NCBI GenBank assembly: GCA_958438125.1
Contig: CAUBQN010000055.1
Coordinates: 1 to 9,245 of the forward strand
Length of the DNA: 9,245 nt
Direction: 5' to 3'
Source of the DNA: an uncultured Collinsella sp.
GTDB lineage: Bacteria > Actinomycetota > Coriobacteriia > Coriobacteriales > Coriobacteriaceae
This document shows positions 1-7,556 of the stretch, one piece after another. The position numbers were made by a program, and so were the translations under genes. Under the pieces are notes generated by a model. That model made no database searches. It saw only the letters and a program-made list of their open reading frames with translations, and was not told where the DNA came from. How positions within the stretch are numbered: the first letter of the stretch is position 1; the number at the start of each line of letters is the position of its first letter.

Positions 1-30
1 CGTCTTGCGCAGGACTGTAGAGCAGGGAAC

Positions 31-58
31 TTCGTGCCCGCCGCCCGGGAGGGCGAAG
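31..58 (-). other. Weak hairpin downstream of the last operon gene
   Basis: CTTCG-TG-CCC on the left pairs with GGG-CGAAG on the right (8 bp with a two-base bulge). There is no U-run after it in either direction, so it is not a convincing intrinsic terminator. It is the only candidate stop signal for the operon in this window, and real termination may lie to the left. Confidence 0.3.
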
Positions 59-74
59 CATTTAGAAGATGGAC

Positions 75-773
75 CTAGCGCTTATCCCTCCGGGATAAAA
101 GCAGCGCGGCCATGAAAGCAATGATTGCAAGCGTCAGCAACACCAAGAGCAATGCGAGCGTGCTGTCGCCGGTTGCCGCCAGGCCAAACAGACCGGGGCT
201 CTTACTGCCAACAGGTTGTACGGGAATCTTCTCGCCATCGTCCTCGGCGGTGATTTCCCAGCGGATGGTCTTGCTTGCGTCGGCAAGCTCGTTGCCCACC
301 GACGTCGGGACACTTAGTTGCAAATTGAGCACCGTGCTGCCATCGCTCGTAAACGTTGCGACCTGCGTGGGATAGGCGAACACGCTGCCCGGCGTTCCCG
401 TCTGGAGCCAACCGGCAGACGCATCGCCCGCCGACGCCGTTAAGGTAATGGGCGACAGCTGGCGTGCCGTCTCGTGATCGACAACGGCCCGCACAAACAC
501 GCGTACCTGGGACTTTACACCCGTGGCACGAATCTCAATCTGCTGCTCGCGCACATCGCCGGGCATTAGACCTTTAAAGGCGGGAAACAGATCGGGCTCC
601 CCCGAGGAGCCCGTCGCCCCCGAGACCGTCAGCTGGCGCGCATTTCCGTCATAGGCAATCGCGGGAGTATCGGCAAACGCACGGGCGGGAACAGCGAGCG
701 TGACCACGCAGAAAATGGCCGCGACCATGCAACGCAAGGAGCGCGCAACACCTTTGCGAATTGGGAACGCCAT
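75..773 (-). CDS. Secreted protein with C-terminal LAATG sorting-type motif and membrane anchor
   Basis: This 232-residue protein closes the operon and is the only structural component with a membrane or wall anchor. A basic N-terminus and hydrophobic run (about 16-30) end in ARAFA (30-34), a standard signal peptide. The body contains DLFPAFKGLMPGDV (61-74), followed by beta-rich sequence, and LSVPTSVGNELAD (153-165) plus IRWEITAEDDG (170-180), a layout seen in wall-anchored proteins accompanying SipW loci in gut bacteria (from memory, not searched). The end is L198-A-A-T-G202, a hydrophobic stretch (204-225) and the tail SRRDKR. LAxTG is the motif known for class E sortases of actinobacteria, so covalent anchoring is plausible; otherwise it is a plain single-pass membrane protein. 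Start: ATG 773 lies two bases after the upstream stop and 9 bases after GGAGG. The longer in-frame start at 830 overlaps the upstream gene and spoils the signal peptide. Likely the base of the structure, by inference. Confidence 0.9.
   Translation of the reverse strand: MAFPIRKGVARSLRCMVAAIFCVVTLAVPARAFADTPAIAYDGNARQLTVSGATGSSGEPDLFPAFKGLMPGDVREQQIEIRATGVKSQVRVFVRAVVDHETARQLSPITLTASAGDASAGWLQTGTPGSVFAYPTQVATFTSDGSTVLNLQLSVPTSVGNELADASKTIRWEITAEDDGEKIPVQPVGSKSPGLFGLAATGDSTLALLLVLLTLAIIAFMAALLLSRRDKR
82..98 (-). repeat. Short hairpin overlapping the 3' end of the LAATG-protein gene
   Basis: TTATCCC and GGGATAA form a perfect 7-bp stem with a 3-base loop, four bases before the stop codon region of the last gene. 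No T-tract follows on the transcribed strand. It encodes part of the tail SRRDKR, so it may simply be coding sequence with chance symmetry. Confidence 0.4.
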
Positions 774-775
774 AC

Positions 776-1348
776 TTACGCACCTCCATGCGGCGGCACC
801 AGCACGCCATTCTTGACCGAGCAACCCCATGCATCGTGCACGGCCTCATCGGGCGTCGCCTGGACCGCCTGAGTGGAGATATCCACGACAAGATCGCGAC
901 CTTCGGTTGCCTTGAGCTCGGTTACTCTATTAATGAGCATGCCGGTTTCACCGCCGGGAGCAACGGGCGACGTCCAGTAATAGAACCCGTCGCTCGACTT
1001 AACCCAGCTAGAAGCCGAGTTCGCGCCCGAGGCATCAGCCACGCTCCACGCAATCTCGTAGTCCGAGTCAGCTTGCGGCTCATCCCACAGGCGAGCGCCG
1101 CTCGTCGCATCTTGCCAGTAGATATCCACTGCAGCACGAATATAGGCGGGCGCAGTACCCGTGTTCTTCGCCTTGACATCGCTTTTCACTTTGCCGTTGA
1201 GCGTTTCCTGAACCGATGGCGTCACCGATCCGATGCCGAACTGGTTGACCAGCACGCCCGTAACCGAAAGCCAGGCCAGCGTGCCTGCCGTACCGGCCAA
1301 GAGGATAACCCCCACCAGCAAGGCGATGATGCGCTTGCGCTTGGACAT
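776..1348 (-). CDS. SipW-dependent-type secreted protein (third paralogue)
   Basis: This 190-residue protein is the third predicted substrate of the SipW-like peptidase. It starts MSKRKR, has a hydrophobic stretch (about 7-20), then GTLA (22-25), WLSVTGVLVNQFGIGSV (26-42), matching the expected cut after GTLA. Conserved family stretches are VKAKNTGTAPAYIRAAVDIYW (58-78), DGFYYWTSPV (120-129), a PGG turn at 131-133 and VVDISTQAVQA (154-164), clearly related to the 7463-6816 protein. The C-terminal part VHDAWGCSV (170-178) is also typical of the family. There is no anchor. The ATG lies one base after the stop of the giant gene, with an AAGGGGG-type ribosome site inside the end of that gene, so translation is probably coupled. 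It may serve as a minor or connecting subunit between the giant protein and the fibre; this is inferred from position only. Confidence 0.9.
   Translation of the reverse strand: MSKRKRIIALLVGVILLAGTAGTLAWLSVTGVLVNQFGIGSVTPSVQETLNGKVKSDVKAKNTGTAPAYIRAAVDIYWQDATSGARLWDEPQADSDYEIAWSVADASGANSASSWVKSSDGFYYWTSPVAPGGETGMLINRVTELKATEGRDLVVDISTQAVQATPDEAVHDAWGCSVKNGVLVPPHGGA
783..787 (-). promoter_or_regulatory. Ribosome binding site deciding the LAATG-protein start
   Basis: GGAGG on the minus strand lies 9 bases before ATG 773 and inside the last codons of the preceding gene. It supports the 773 start over 830 and points to translational coupling. Confidence 0.75.
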
Positions 1349-1349
1349 G

Positions 1350-4300
1350 CTAATCCCCCTTCTTTGCTACGTTGCCGTTGCTCCAAACGTTATGGGCACG
1401 ATCGCTGCCGTCGATCCATTTGTCGTTCACACGCGTGTTCGTGCAGGTGAACGTGGCATCGTTCGCGCTCGATGCAGACGAAATCGTCAGCTCGGCAGAT
1501 TTGCCGGGCGCCTTGCCCGGCGTACTCAGCTCGCCCTCGTAGCGCCATGCCCAAGCCGTGTCTTCCTCGACGGTATAGATGCCCGCCGGAGCGGCGAGCT
1601 GCACGCTGCCGACATACCAGGTCTCACCGTTTTCCTGCTGCCGCTTATCGACCTTCACCTCGGCCACGCGCGTCTCGGGAGAGGCTCCCTCCGCCGTCTT
1701 CGTCACCTTAAAGCGGAACGTCTGTCCCATGGCGCTGGCATCGGTGGTCTTTTTGACGATCGTCAGCGCATGGGTCTTGGCGAAGTCGAACACGGCATTG
1801 CCAGGAGCCTGCCCCCCTTCGCCCGTCTTCTTGGACTCCAGGCGGTTGGTCAAGTCGAACGAACCGTTACCCGAGCCCAAGCTGTAGAGCGAGACATACT
1901 GGTCGTTAACGGGTTCCTCCGACATGGACGCACCAGGACCGTAGCTCGCCCGCTTAACGGTAACAGTCAGCTGCGTCCCCATAAACGGCTCGGCGAAGCA
2001 GGCCTTAAACGGCGCCTCATCGGCGTTGTTGTCGACTGTGTTGCCAGCGGTGGGATCGAGCAGCCACTTAAGCTGCGCGGTCATGGCTACGGGTCTCTCG
2101 GTATCGGACGTATCGTTGGCGGCCACTCGATACGTCACGGGATACAGGTCCATGTCTCCCTTGACCGGCTCGCCCTTAAACTCATCCCAAGACTTCGGAG
2201 CGCCAACGGCAGGCACATATCGCCACTCCAGGAAGAGTTCGCGCACGCCACCGCTAGTAGCCGTCTGTTCATCGAGCAGCGCGACGATCTTGGAGTGGGC
2301 GTCCGGGTCGTATGCCACGGACTTTTTCTCCATCTCGGGATTGCCGTTTTTGTCATAGACCGGGTTGCCGCTCTCATCCACCTTGGGAACATCGACGTTA
2401 TGGACAAAGCCGGCGCCCGTCGCTCGCTCGCCGTCCGAGTCGACCGTCGCCGTAAAGACGACCGACCCGTCGACACCGTGATAGCGCACCTTATACGGCG
2501 CGATCTTATACACCGCGGTGTAGGTCACGCTCTCAAAGGGCTCGCTGCCCTCGAGGGGATACTTCTCGTCATCGGTCAACAGAGTGTATTTGCCATCGGG
2601 TTCGTAGTCACGCGACCAGCCGACAAAGTCGTACTTGGTGCCATCCTTGCCGACAACCTCAGCTGTAGCTCTTACTTCCAGCGAAATTTGATCGCCAGAG
2701 TCGGTGCGCGAAAGAGAACGCACAGAATCGGGGTTATCCAGATTGGCATCGATACTCGATTGGACAATTACCGCGCTGGCACGGTAGACCGGGTACAGCT
2801 CCATGGGGGCGTTAACCACAGTGTTTGTATTCACCATGGGGAGGCCGTCCGACCAAACGACATAACCGTTGCCGGATGCCGGTTTAGTTTCCGTCCAGCC
2901 TACGAAGGCATTGTATGCGTTCGTTGCAGCATCGATGTCGCCAACGTTATACGTCGGCAGCGGCATGCCATCCTTAAGGCTGCCGAGCGTATTGCCCTCC
3001 TGCGCGAGCTTGCCATCGATATCGGTGTCGTTCAGGTGATACACCACCGCAATGGGCGTGTAGTAGGCCACAAACGCGTAAGGCTTGCCCGGCTCCACCG
3101 GATAGGTATACGAGTTATTGCCGTCAGATTCGAGCTCCTTAACCTCACCGTTCGGGAGTTCGATTTCGACCTTATTCAGCTTGTATCGCTCGCCGCCTGA
3201 CTTGTATACCGTCGTTTCGATATCAGGAGTCACCGTTGCCGTGGCGGGATCGGTGTCCGCATTGAGATTAGGGGCGATGTCATACCTAGGAACATTCACC
3301 TCGGAAGTGCCATTAAAACCGGCGCGGTGCAGGTTGGTGGTGTAGTTGACGTCGAACTTTGCGTAGACGGGATAGGCATCCTGACACTGGGTGACCTTGG
3401 AGTCATCCGTCGCCAAGTATGGCGCCGCCTTTTCCGGATCGCTCGTCACATAGGGGTCGTTGGCGACATCATAGATATATTTCCAGACGGCAGAATCCTT
3501 CTTGACCTCGGCGGTCGAAATCCAGCCCAGGAACTTATAGCCCGGCACGGCCATGTCGGCATCGGTCGGGGAAGCTTCGAGGGTCAGGGGGCTCTCATAC
3601 GATCCCTTCTCACCATCTTCTGGTTTTTCGGCCACTTTAACCGACTTATTAACATGCGGGTAGTAATACGTGAACGTCGGATCCGCCCCGTTCACCTTGG
3701 TCTGCAGCAAGTTACTCTCATAGCGCCGCGTGGCAGTCCTCACGACATTATCGCCCTTGTTGTAGAAATTAACGTCCGTGGTAATCATCGCGCGAACGTA
3801 GTACTTCTTATCTGTACGCACTATGCTCTCGATGGGATTTTTCACATATGTCCAATATTTACCATCGCGCTCAAGCGTCCAGAAATTCAGGCGATAGCGA
3901 TCATTCACCAGTTTGGCCGTTACGTTCAGCGAAGCCGAAGTCCAAGTATCGCTTAGCGTTGCAGCGCCTGGAAAATCAGTATCGGCATAGAGGTTTTTTA
4001 GAGTATCGGCTCCCGTATCGTTTTTAACGTTGTGCGAGTACGCGTTAAGGGGACTCACGACAAGGGTTTTCGTCGTGTAGCGCGTCTCACACGTTCCGTC
4101 ATAACTATCCTTTATGCCGTGGTCAACATGCTCCGGACCCCAGTGGACGACGTTTTCACGCACGAAGGTACTACCGACGTTTTCCTCAAAGGGCGTTTGA
4201 TAGCGATTCCAAACGGAACAAAGTAGCTTGCTGTCCGTAAACTCATGGTTGGTATAAGTCCGAACGTAATAATCCACTCGGCACTCAAAGCGGGCGATGT

Positions 4301-6812
4301 AGGTATGTGGCACAGTTAGATCGACATCGGCAGGGAGTGTGTAGCTGGGGTCGCGGCTTACGCGCACCTCGAGCGGAGCATCCTCGGTCCCCTTGTTTTC
4401 ATACCAACCCAAGAAGCGATAGCCATCGGGCAGCTTGCCGCCATTGGACAGGGGCGTACCTTCCGTGTTGCACACCTGTACCGTGTAGACGCTGGTGCCG
4501 TCCTCGGTAGTCTGGACGTCGACATTGGTTTTGCCCACACCGTCGCGCAGAGTCTTATCGTCGGTTGTGTCCCGCTCATTGCCCTCGAACACCGTTATGA
4601 TGTTCGACACGTAGTCGCTGTACACCGGGTAGAAGTCGGTAGGACGGACAACCGTGATCTCGCTACCCGCAGAATAAAAAGCTCCCTGATTTTTAAGCTC
4701 GGCTAACTGAGTCGAGGTGATGGCGGCATAGCCACCATTCATCCCCGCCTCGCTGCTAGGCTGCGTGGTCCAGCCGATAAATGTCGCGGTAGGCTTCAAG
4801 TTGCCGCGATCCGCGGGGGCAGCGGGCGTCAAACCCACGCCATAGCGGTACCAATCAGTTGACTTGCCGTGCGCAGCACCGGTTTTCCAATCAAGCGTCT
4901 CGCCCTTAACGTTATAGAACAGCACCTGTGCCTCGTACGAAGCGATAAACAGGTCATTGCCCTCAAAAGCCTTGGCCCCTTTCGCGTTATCGGCAGTATA
5001 GGTTGACGTTTCGTCGTGCAACTCGCTCTTCTGGACCTGCTTGCCAGCAGCCACAGCATCGGCATCGGTCTTGCCGTCAAACCAGCTGTTGTCTTGTCCA
5101 ATTCGATTCACTTGCACATCGGGCTCGCGGAACCAGCCCATAAAACGGTAGCCGCCGTTCTCCTCGCTCAGCCCCTCAGGCTTTGCGGAGGTATCCTGCT
5201 TAAACGTTACCGACGTATCGCCCTGGGCCAAGCCCTGGGCCGTTCCCGCCAGCACGGCACTCACGGCAAAGGTATACGGATCCGAGGTCGCCTGATCAAT
5301 ACCGAGTTTGGTTGCCTCGATGGTCGCGATGCCTGCACCGGGAAAATCAATCGTCGCCTTAACGCTCTGGCCATGCACGGGAATATTCAGTTTGTAGTCC
5401 ATCGCCCACTCATTGGGGTGTGAGTCATTCAGATACGCATCGTTAGCAGTCGAGCGCATGGTGCCGGCACAGAAGTCGTAATCATGCTGCTCCCACAGCT
5501 CACGTGTGACGTAGCGTTCGTCGTCCCAGGGACCGAATCCGGCACCGGATACCGTGCCATCACCCGCAAGGGCGTAAATCTTCTTCTTGGCTGCCGTACC
5601 CTGACTAAACCCGGATAGGCTGACACTGGGCTTGAAGTAGCAATCAGTGATAGTCGCATCACCCGCATTAGCGCGTGCAGCAATACCGCCCAGGTTCACG
5701 TCGTTTTGAATAATGGGGATCACGGCGATGGGGTTGTACTGGCGCGAGCTCAAATCGCCGGCGAAATGGCTGCGAGTGATTTCATTACCGCTCTTAGACA
5801 AGATGCGGCCTGCAAGACCGCCCGTCCAAGCGCGCGTTACGGAGACAACGCCCACGTAAGAAGCAGCATAGCTATAGCATTTCGCCGTTGAAAAGCAGTC
5901 AATGACTTTAGCGCCTTCTGCCATGCAGCCCACAAAACCCGAGGCGTACACGTTGTTGCCGCCCAGGGCGCCAATGGCCACATCGTATTTATTGGTAACG
6001 TCGGTCATGCCCTTCTCGGCAATCGAGCCATCCTCGTTGCGCGTAGGCGTCACGCGGCAATACTCGATGGTCGAGTTCTTAACGTAGCCGGCAAACGCCG
6101 CCATATACAGGCCCTCGCCACCGATTGCCTGTACGCCCGAAGTCGTGTTGCTAACGGCGCGGCCACCACGGACCTCGCAGTTGTAGAGGGTGCAACCATT
6201 GAGCTCGCCAGCAATCAGGCCCCCCTCAAAACCCGCATTGGTAATCACATTGAGCATGTTGTTGGCACACGTAACGTGCAGGGTGCTCTCCATGACCATA
6301 ACGTTTTCGAAGTGGGTGTTGATCGCCCTGCCCACGATAATGCCGCCGCGGAAGTCAGCCCAAATGTTGGCATCCTTGACCAGGAAGTTCTTAATGGTGG
6401 CGCCATCGGTCTCGGCAAAAAAGCCCGTATCGCGCTCGGGATCCAAGACCTTATTCTCGTAGTTCAGGCCCTTCACGGTATGGTTTTGACCGTCAAAGAC
6501 GCCCTTAAAGGGATGTTCTTTGTTGCCAAAGGAGAGGTGCTTGACCGTATCCTCAACAATGGCGTTCATATCATCATCGTTAAGAACGATATCGTTATCG
6601 AGATAGACGCGCCACTGCGACGTGTCGCGCTGTCGCGACAGCGCGACACACGCCAGGAAGTCGTTCCTGTTTGTGATATGGAATTCGGTCTTGTCCTCGG
6701 GCACATCCTCGGCATACGCTGCCGCCGGCAGCGCTACAACGCAGCAAAGGGCGATTGCCACCACAGCGATCAGCCTGCCGAGCACGCCTCGGTTCATGTT
6801 CTTAATCTCCAT
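1350..6812 (-). CDS. Giant secreted adhesin-like protein with beta-helix domain and InlB-type (FxGW) repeats
   Basis: This 1820-residue surface or matrix protein is probably an adhesin or scaffold. A conventional Sec signal peptide ends at AAAYA (30-34), so ordinary signal peptidase may cut it. Residues 40-400 resemble a GLUG/right-handed beta-helix region, with GVFDGQNHTVKGL (104-116), GGLIAGEL and GGLAGRI turns. From about 500 to 1570 come modules of the InlB B-repeat (Listeria-Bacteroides repeat) type, with an aromatic-x-G-W core at W560, W681, W803, W1097, W1306 and W1399, variant cores at W978 (NFW) and W1530 (LEW), and YPVY-like strand ends. Residues 1678-1795 look like a Cna-B/SpaA-type domain ending FTCTNTR, then a hydrophilic tail with WIDGSDRAHNVW. 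There is no membrane anchor or sorting motif. ATG 6812 has GGAGG 11 bases upstream; ATG 6797 is an alternative with GGAG 9 bases upstream. It lies 3 bases after one SipW substrate and 1 base before the next. Ligand unknown. Confidence 0.9.
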   Translation of the reverse strand: MEIKNMNRGVLGRLIAVVAIALCCVVALPAAAYAEDVPEDKTEFHITNRNDFLACVALSRQRDTSQWRVYLDNDIVLNDDDMNAIVEDTVKHLSFGNKEHPFKGVFDGQNHTVKGLNYENKVLDPERDTGFFAETDGATIKNFLVKDANIWADFRGGIIVGRAINTHFENVMVMESTLHVTCANNMLNVITNAGFEGGLIAGELNGCTLYNCEVRGGRAVSNTTSGVQAIGGEGLYMAAFAGYVKNSTIEYCRVTPTRNEDGSIAEKGMTDVTNKYDVAIGALGGNNVYASGFVGCMAEGAKVIDCFSTAKCYSYAASYVGVVSVTRAWTGGLAGRILSKSGNEITRSHFAGDLSSRQYNPIAVIPIIQNDVNLGGIAARANAGDATITDCYFKPSVSLSGFSQGTAAKKKIYALAGDGTVSGAGFGPWDDERYVTRELWEQHDYDFCAGTMRSTANDAYLNDSHPNEWAMDYKLNIPVHGQSVKATIDFPGAGIATIEATKLGIDQATSDPYTFAVSAVLAGTAQGLAQGDTSVTFKQDTSAKPEGLSEENGGYRFMGWFREPDVQVNRIGQDNSWFDGKTDADAVAAGKQVQKSELHDETSTYTADNAKGAKAFEGNDLFIASYEAQVLFYNVKGETLDWKTGAAHGKSTDWYRYGVGLTPAAPADRGNLKPTATFIGWTTQPSSEAGMNGGYAAITSTQLAELKNQGAFYSAGSEITVVRPTDFYPVYSDYVSNIITVFEGNERDTTDDKTLRDGVGKTNVDVQTTEDGTSVYTVQVCNTEGTPLSNGGKLPDGYRFLGWYENKGTEDAPLEVRVSRDPSYTLPADVDLTVPHTYIARFECRVDYYVRTYTNHEFTDSKLLCSVWNRYQTPFEENVGSTFVRENVVHWGPEHVDHGIKDSYDGTCETRYTTKTLVVSPLNAYSHNVKNDTGADTLKNLYADTDFPGAATLSDTWTSASLNVTAKLVNDRYRLNFWTLERDGKYWTYVKNPIESIVRTDKKYYVRAMITTDVNFYNKGDNVVRTATRRYESNLLQTKVNGADPTFTYYYPHVNKSVKVAEKPEDGEKGSYESPLTLEASPTDADMAVPGYKFLGWISTAEVKKDSAVWKYIYDVANDPYVTSDPEKAAPYLATDDSKVTQCQDAYPVYAKFDVNYTTNLHRAGFNGTSEVNVPRYDIAPNLNADTDPATATVTPDIETTVYKSGGERYKLNKVEIELPNGEVKELESDGNNSYTYPVEPGKPYAFVAYYTPIAVVYHLNDTDIDGKLAQEGNTLGSLKDGMPLPTYNVGDIDAATNAYNAFVGWTETKPASGNGYVVWSDGLPMVNTNTVVNAPMELYPVYRASAVIVQSSIDANLDNPDSVRSLSRTDSGDQISLEVRATAEVVGKDGTKYDFVGWSRDYEPDGKYTLLTDDEKYPLEGSEPFESVTYTAVYKIAPYKVRYHGVDGSVVFTATVDSDGERATGAGFVHNVDVPKVDESGNPVYDKNGNPEMEKKSVAYDPDAHSKIVALLDEQTATSGGVRELFLEWRYVPAVGAPKSWDEFKGEPVKGDMDLYPVTYRVAANDTSDTERPVAMTAQLKWLLDPTAGNTVDNNADEAPFKACFAEPFMGTQLTVTVKRASYGPGASMSEEPVNDQYVSLYSLGSGNGSFDLTNRLESKKTGEGGQAPGNAVFDFAKTHALTIVKKTTDASAMGQTFRFKVTKTAEGASPETRVAEVKVDKRQQENGETWYVGSVQLAAPAGIYTVEEDTAWAWRYEGELSTPGKAPGKSAELTISSASSANDATFTCTNTRVNDKWIDGSDRAHNVWSNGNVAKKGD
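2100..5315 (-). repeat. Protein-level repeat region: InlB-type FxGW modules of the giant protein
   Basis: Codons for residues about 500-1570 encode a string of diverged modules, each with an aromatic-x-G-W core (FMGW, FIGW, FLGW, FLGW, FVGW, FVGW, with variants NFW and LEW) and a strand ending like YPVY or YIARF. The distances between successive cores are roughly 90-210 residues. The units have diverged so far that no obvious DNA-level repeat was seen, so recent tandem expansion is unlikely. Confidence 0.75.
6622..6649. repeat. Perfect 28-bp palindrome inside the giant adhesin gene
   Basis: Half-site GTGTCGCGCTGTCG is followed directly by its exact reverse complement, with no spacer, centred between 6635 and 6636. 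It encodes residues 55-64 (CVALSRQRDT) in frame, just before the beta-helix region and about 165 bases into the message. It contains the nested palindrome TGTCGCGACA. A strong mRNA hairpin or a protein-binding or recombination site is possible; no partner copy was noticed in this window. Confidence 0.9.
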
Positions 6813-6815
6813 GGG

Positions 6816-7463
6816 CTAGTTCGCCTCCGGCCAGCCCACGACGTCGAGCACGTCGAGGACGGTATCGTTTGCCTGCTGGTTTTTGGCCTGCACGGCCTGG
6901 ACGTCGATATCGAGCCTGTATGAGCCGCCGCGCGCGGCATCGTGGTAGTCGCCCACAAATCGCAGCGAGTCCATGAGGCTTTCCGTCATGGCGCCGGGGT
7001 CGAGCATGCCGCCACGCCCAGCCAATCCACGGTAGTAGTACCACCCGTCGCCGCCATCGATCCACGGGGACCCCTCGCCCGCGTTTACGTTAAACGCAAC
7101 GTTGCCCGAGGCATCCGCGCTCGAACCGTCGGGCGCCACCGATACCATACGCAGGCGCGCGCGAACGTACTCAGGCTGCGCGCCGACGTTCTCCACGCGC
7201 ACGATGCGGCTGATGTCAGAGCCCCCGGCCTTGGTGTCGGGATAGTCCCCGTGCTCGTTGGCCTCAAACGGAATCTCCTCGCCCCGCTCGTTTAGGGTGT
7301 ATTCGCAGACTCGTACCTTCACGCTGCCAAACGATAGGACGTTGTTCGCCGGAACCATATCAACTGTAAAAGCCAGCGTGCCACACAGGCACGCCAGGGC
7401 CAACAGCGCAATCGCGGCAAGCGCCAAGGTGCGTTTCTGATTGTCGGAAAGATTGTTGAGCAT
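6816..7463 (-). CDS. SipW-dependent-type secreted protein (second paralogue)
   Basis: This 215-residue protein belongs to the same family as its two neighbours. A hydrophobic segment (about 12-27) ends in GTLA (28-31) followed by FTVD and NNVLSFGSV (40-48), matching the SipW-type cleavage pattern with a cut after GTLA. The body shares a layout with the 1348-776 protein: VRVENVGAQPEYVRARL (88-104), DGWYYYRGL (139-147), a PGAMTESL turn (157-164), and DIDVQAVQAK (185-194). It lacks an anchor, so it is likely exported and assembled with the other subunits; the role is inferred. Two starts are possible: TTG at 7475 or ATG at 7463. I chose ATG, but neither has a visible Shine-Dalgarno, so translation is probably weak or coupled in some other way. 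It ends three bases before the giant gene and may therefore be made together with it. It could be a minor or adaptor subunit. Confidence 0.87.
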   Translation of the reverse strand: MLNNLSDNQKRTLALAAIALLALACLCGTLAFTVDMVPANNVLSFGSVKVRVCEYTLNERGEEIPFEANEHGDYPDTKAGGSDISRIVRVENVGAQPEYVRARLRMVSVAPDGSSADASGNVAFNVNAGEGSPWIDGGDGWYYYRGLAGRGGMLDPGAMTESLMDSLRFVGDYHDAARGGSYRLDIDVQAVQAKNQQANDTVLDVLDVVGWPEAN

Positions 7464-7482
7464 TACGTTCGCCAATCGTCGA

Positions 7483-7543
7483 TAAAAGGGGGACCGAGAT
7501 CCCGACCCGAAAATGGGGATGGGGAGCGGGTCGGGATCTCGGT
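7483..7543 (-). terminator. Terminator-like or attenuator hairpin after the TasA-like gene
   Basis: A perfect 17-bp inverted repeat (arms 7527-7543 and 7493-7509, 17-base loop) starts 13 bases after the stop of the TasA-like gene. On the transcribed strand it is followed by CCCCCTTTTAT. The short T-run, offset by five C, suggests partial rather than complete termination, or a 3' stabiliser of the upstream message. Either would let the TasA-like subunit be made in excess over the downstream genes. The hairpin is certain as sequence; its function is inferred. Confidence 0.6.
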
Positions 7544-7556
7544 GGAGGGGGTGGGA

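Noticed and set aside
1..78. Possible end of a plus-strand gene (open frame 1 up to TAG at 76-78)
   Set aside because: Only 25 codons are visible, another frame is also open, and it would overlap the end of the operon by a few bases; not supportable from the window.
75..830. Longer start for the LAATG protein
   Set aside because: It overlaps the preceding gene by 55 bases and puts 19 non-signal residues before a good signal peptide; GGAGG is placed correctly for ATG 773.
1233..3200. 655-codon open frame on the plus strand
   Set aside because: It runs in codon register antisense to the giant gene, where its stops would need TTA, CTA or TCA codons in the sense gene. Those are rare at this GC content, so the frame stays open without being coding. 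The product has no recognisable domain.
6735..6770. Lipobox-like LCC in the signal peptide of the giant protein
   Set aside because: The residue before the cysteine is Leu, not Gly/Ala/Ser, and a clear AYA cleavage site follows; an ordinary signal peptide fits better.
6276..6923. 215-codon plus-strand open frame spanning two minus-strand genes
   Set aside because: It has the same antisense register with both minus-strand genes; no ribosome site and no domain.
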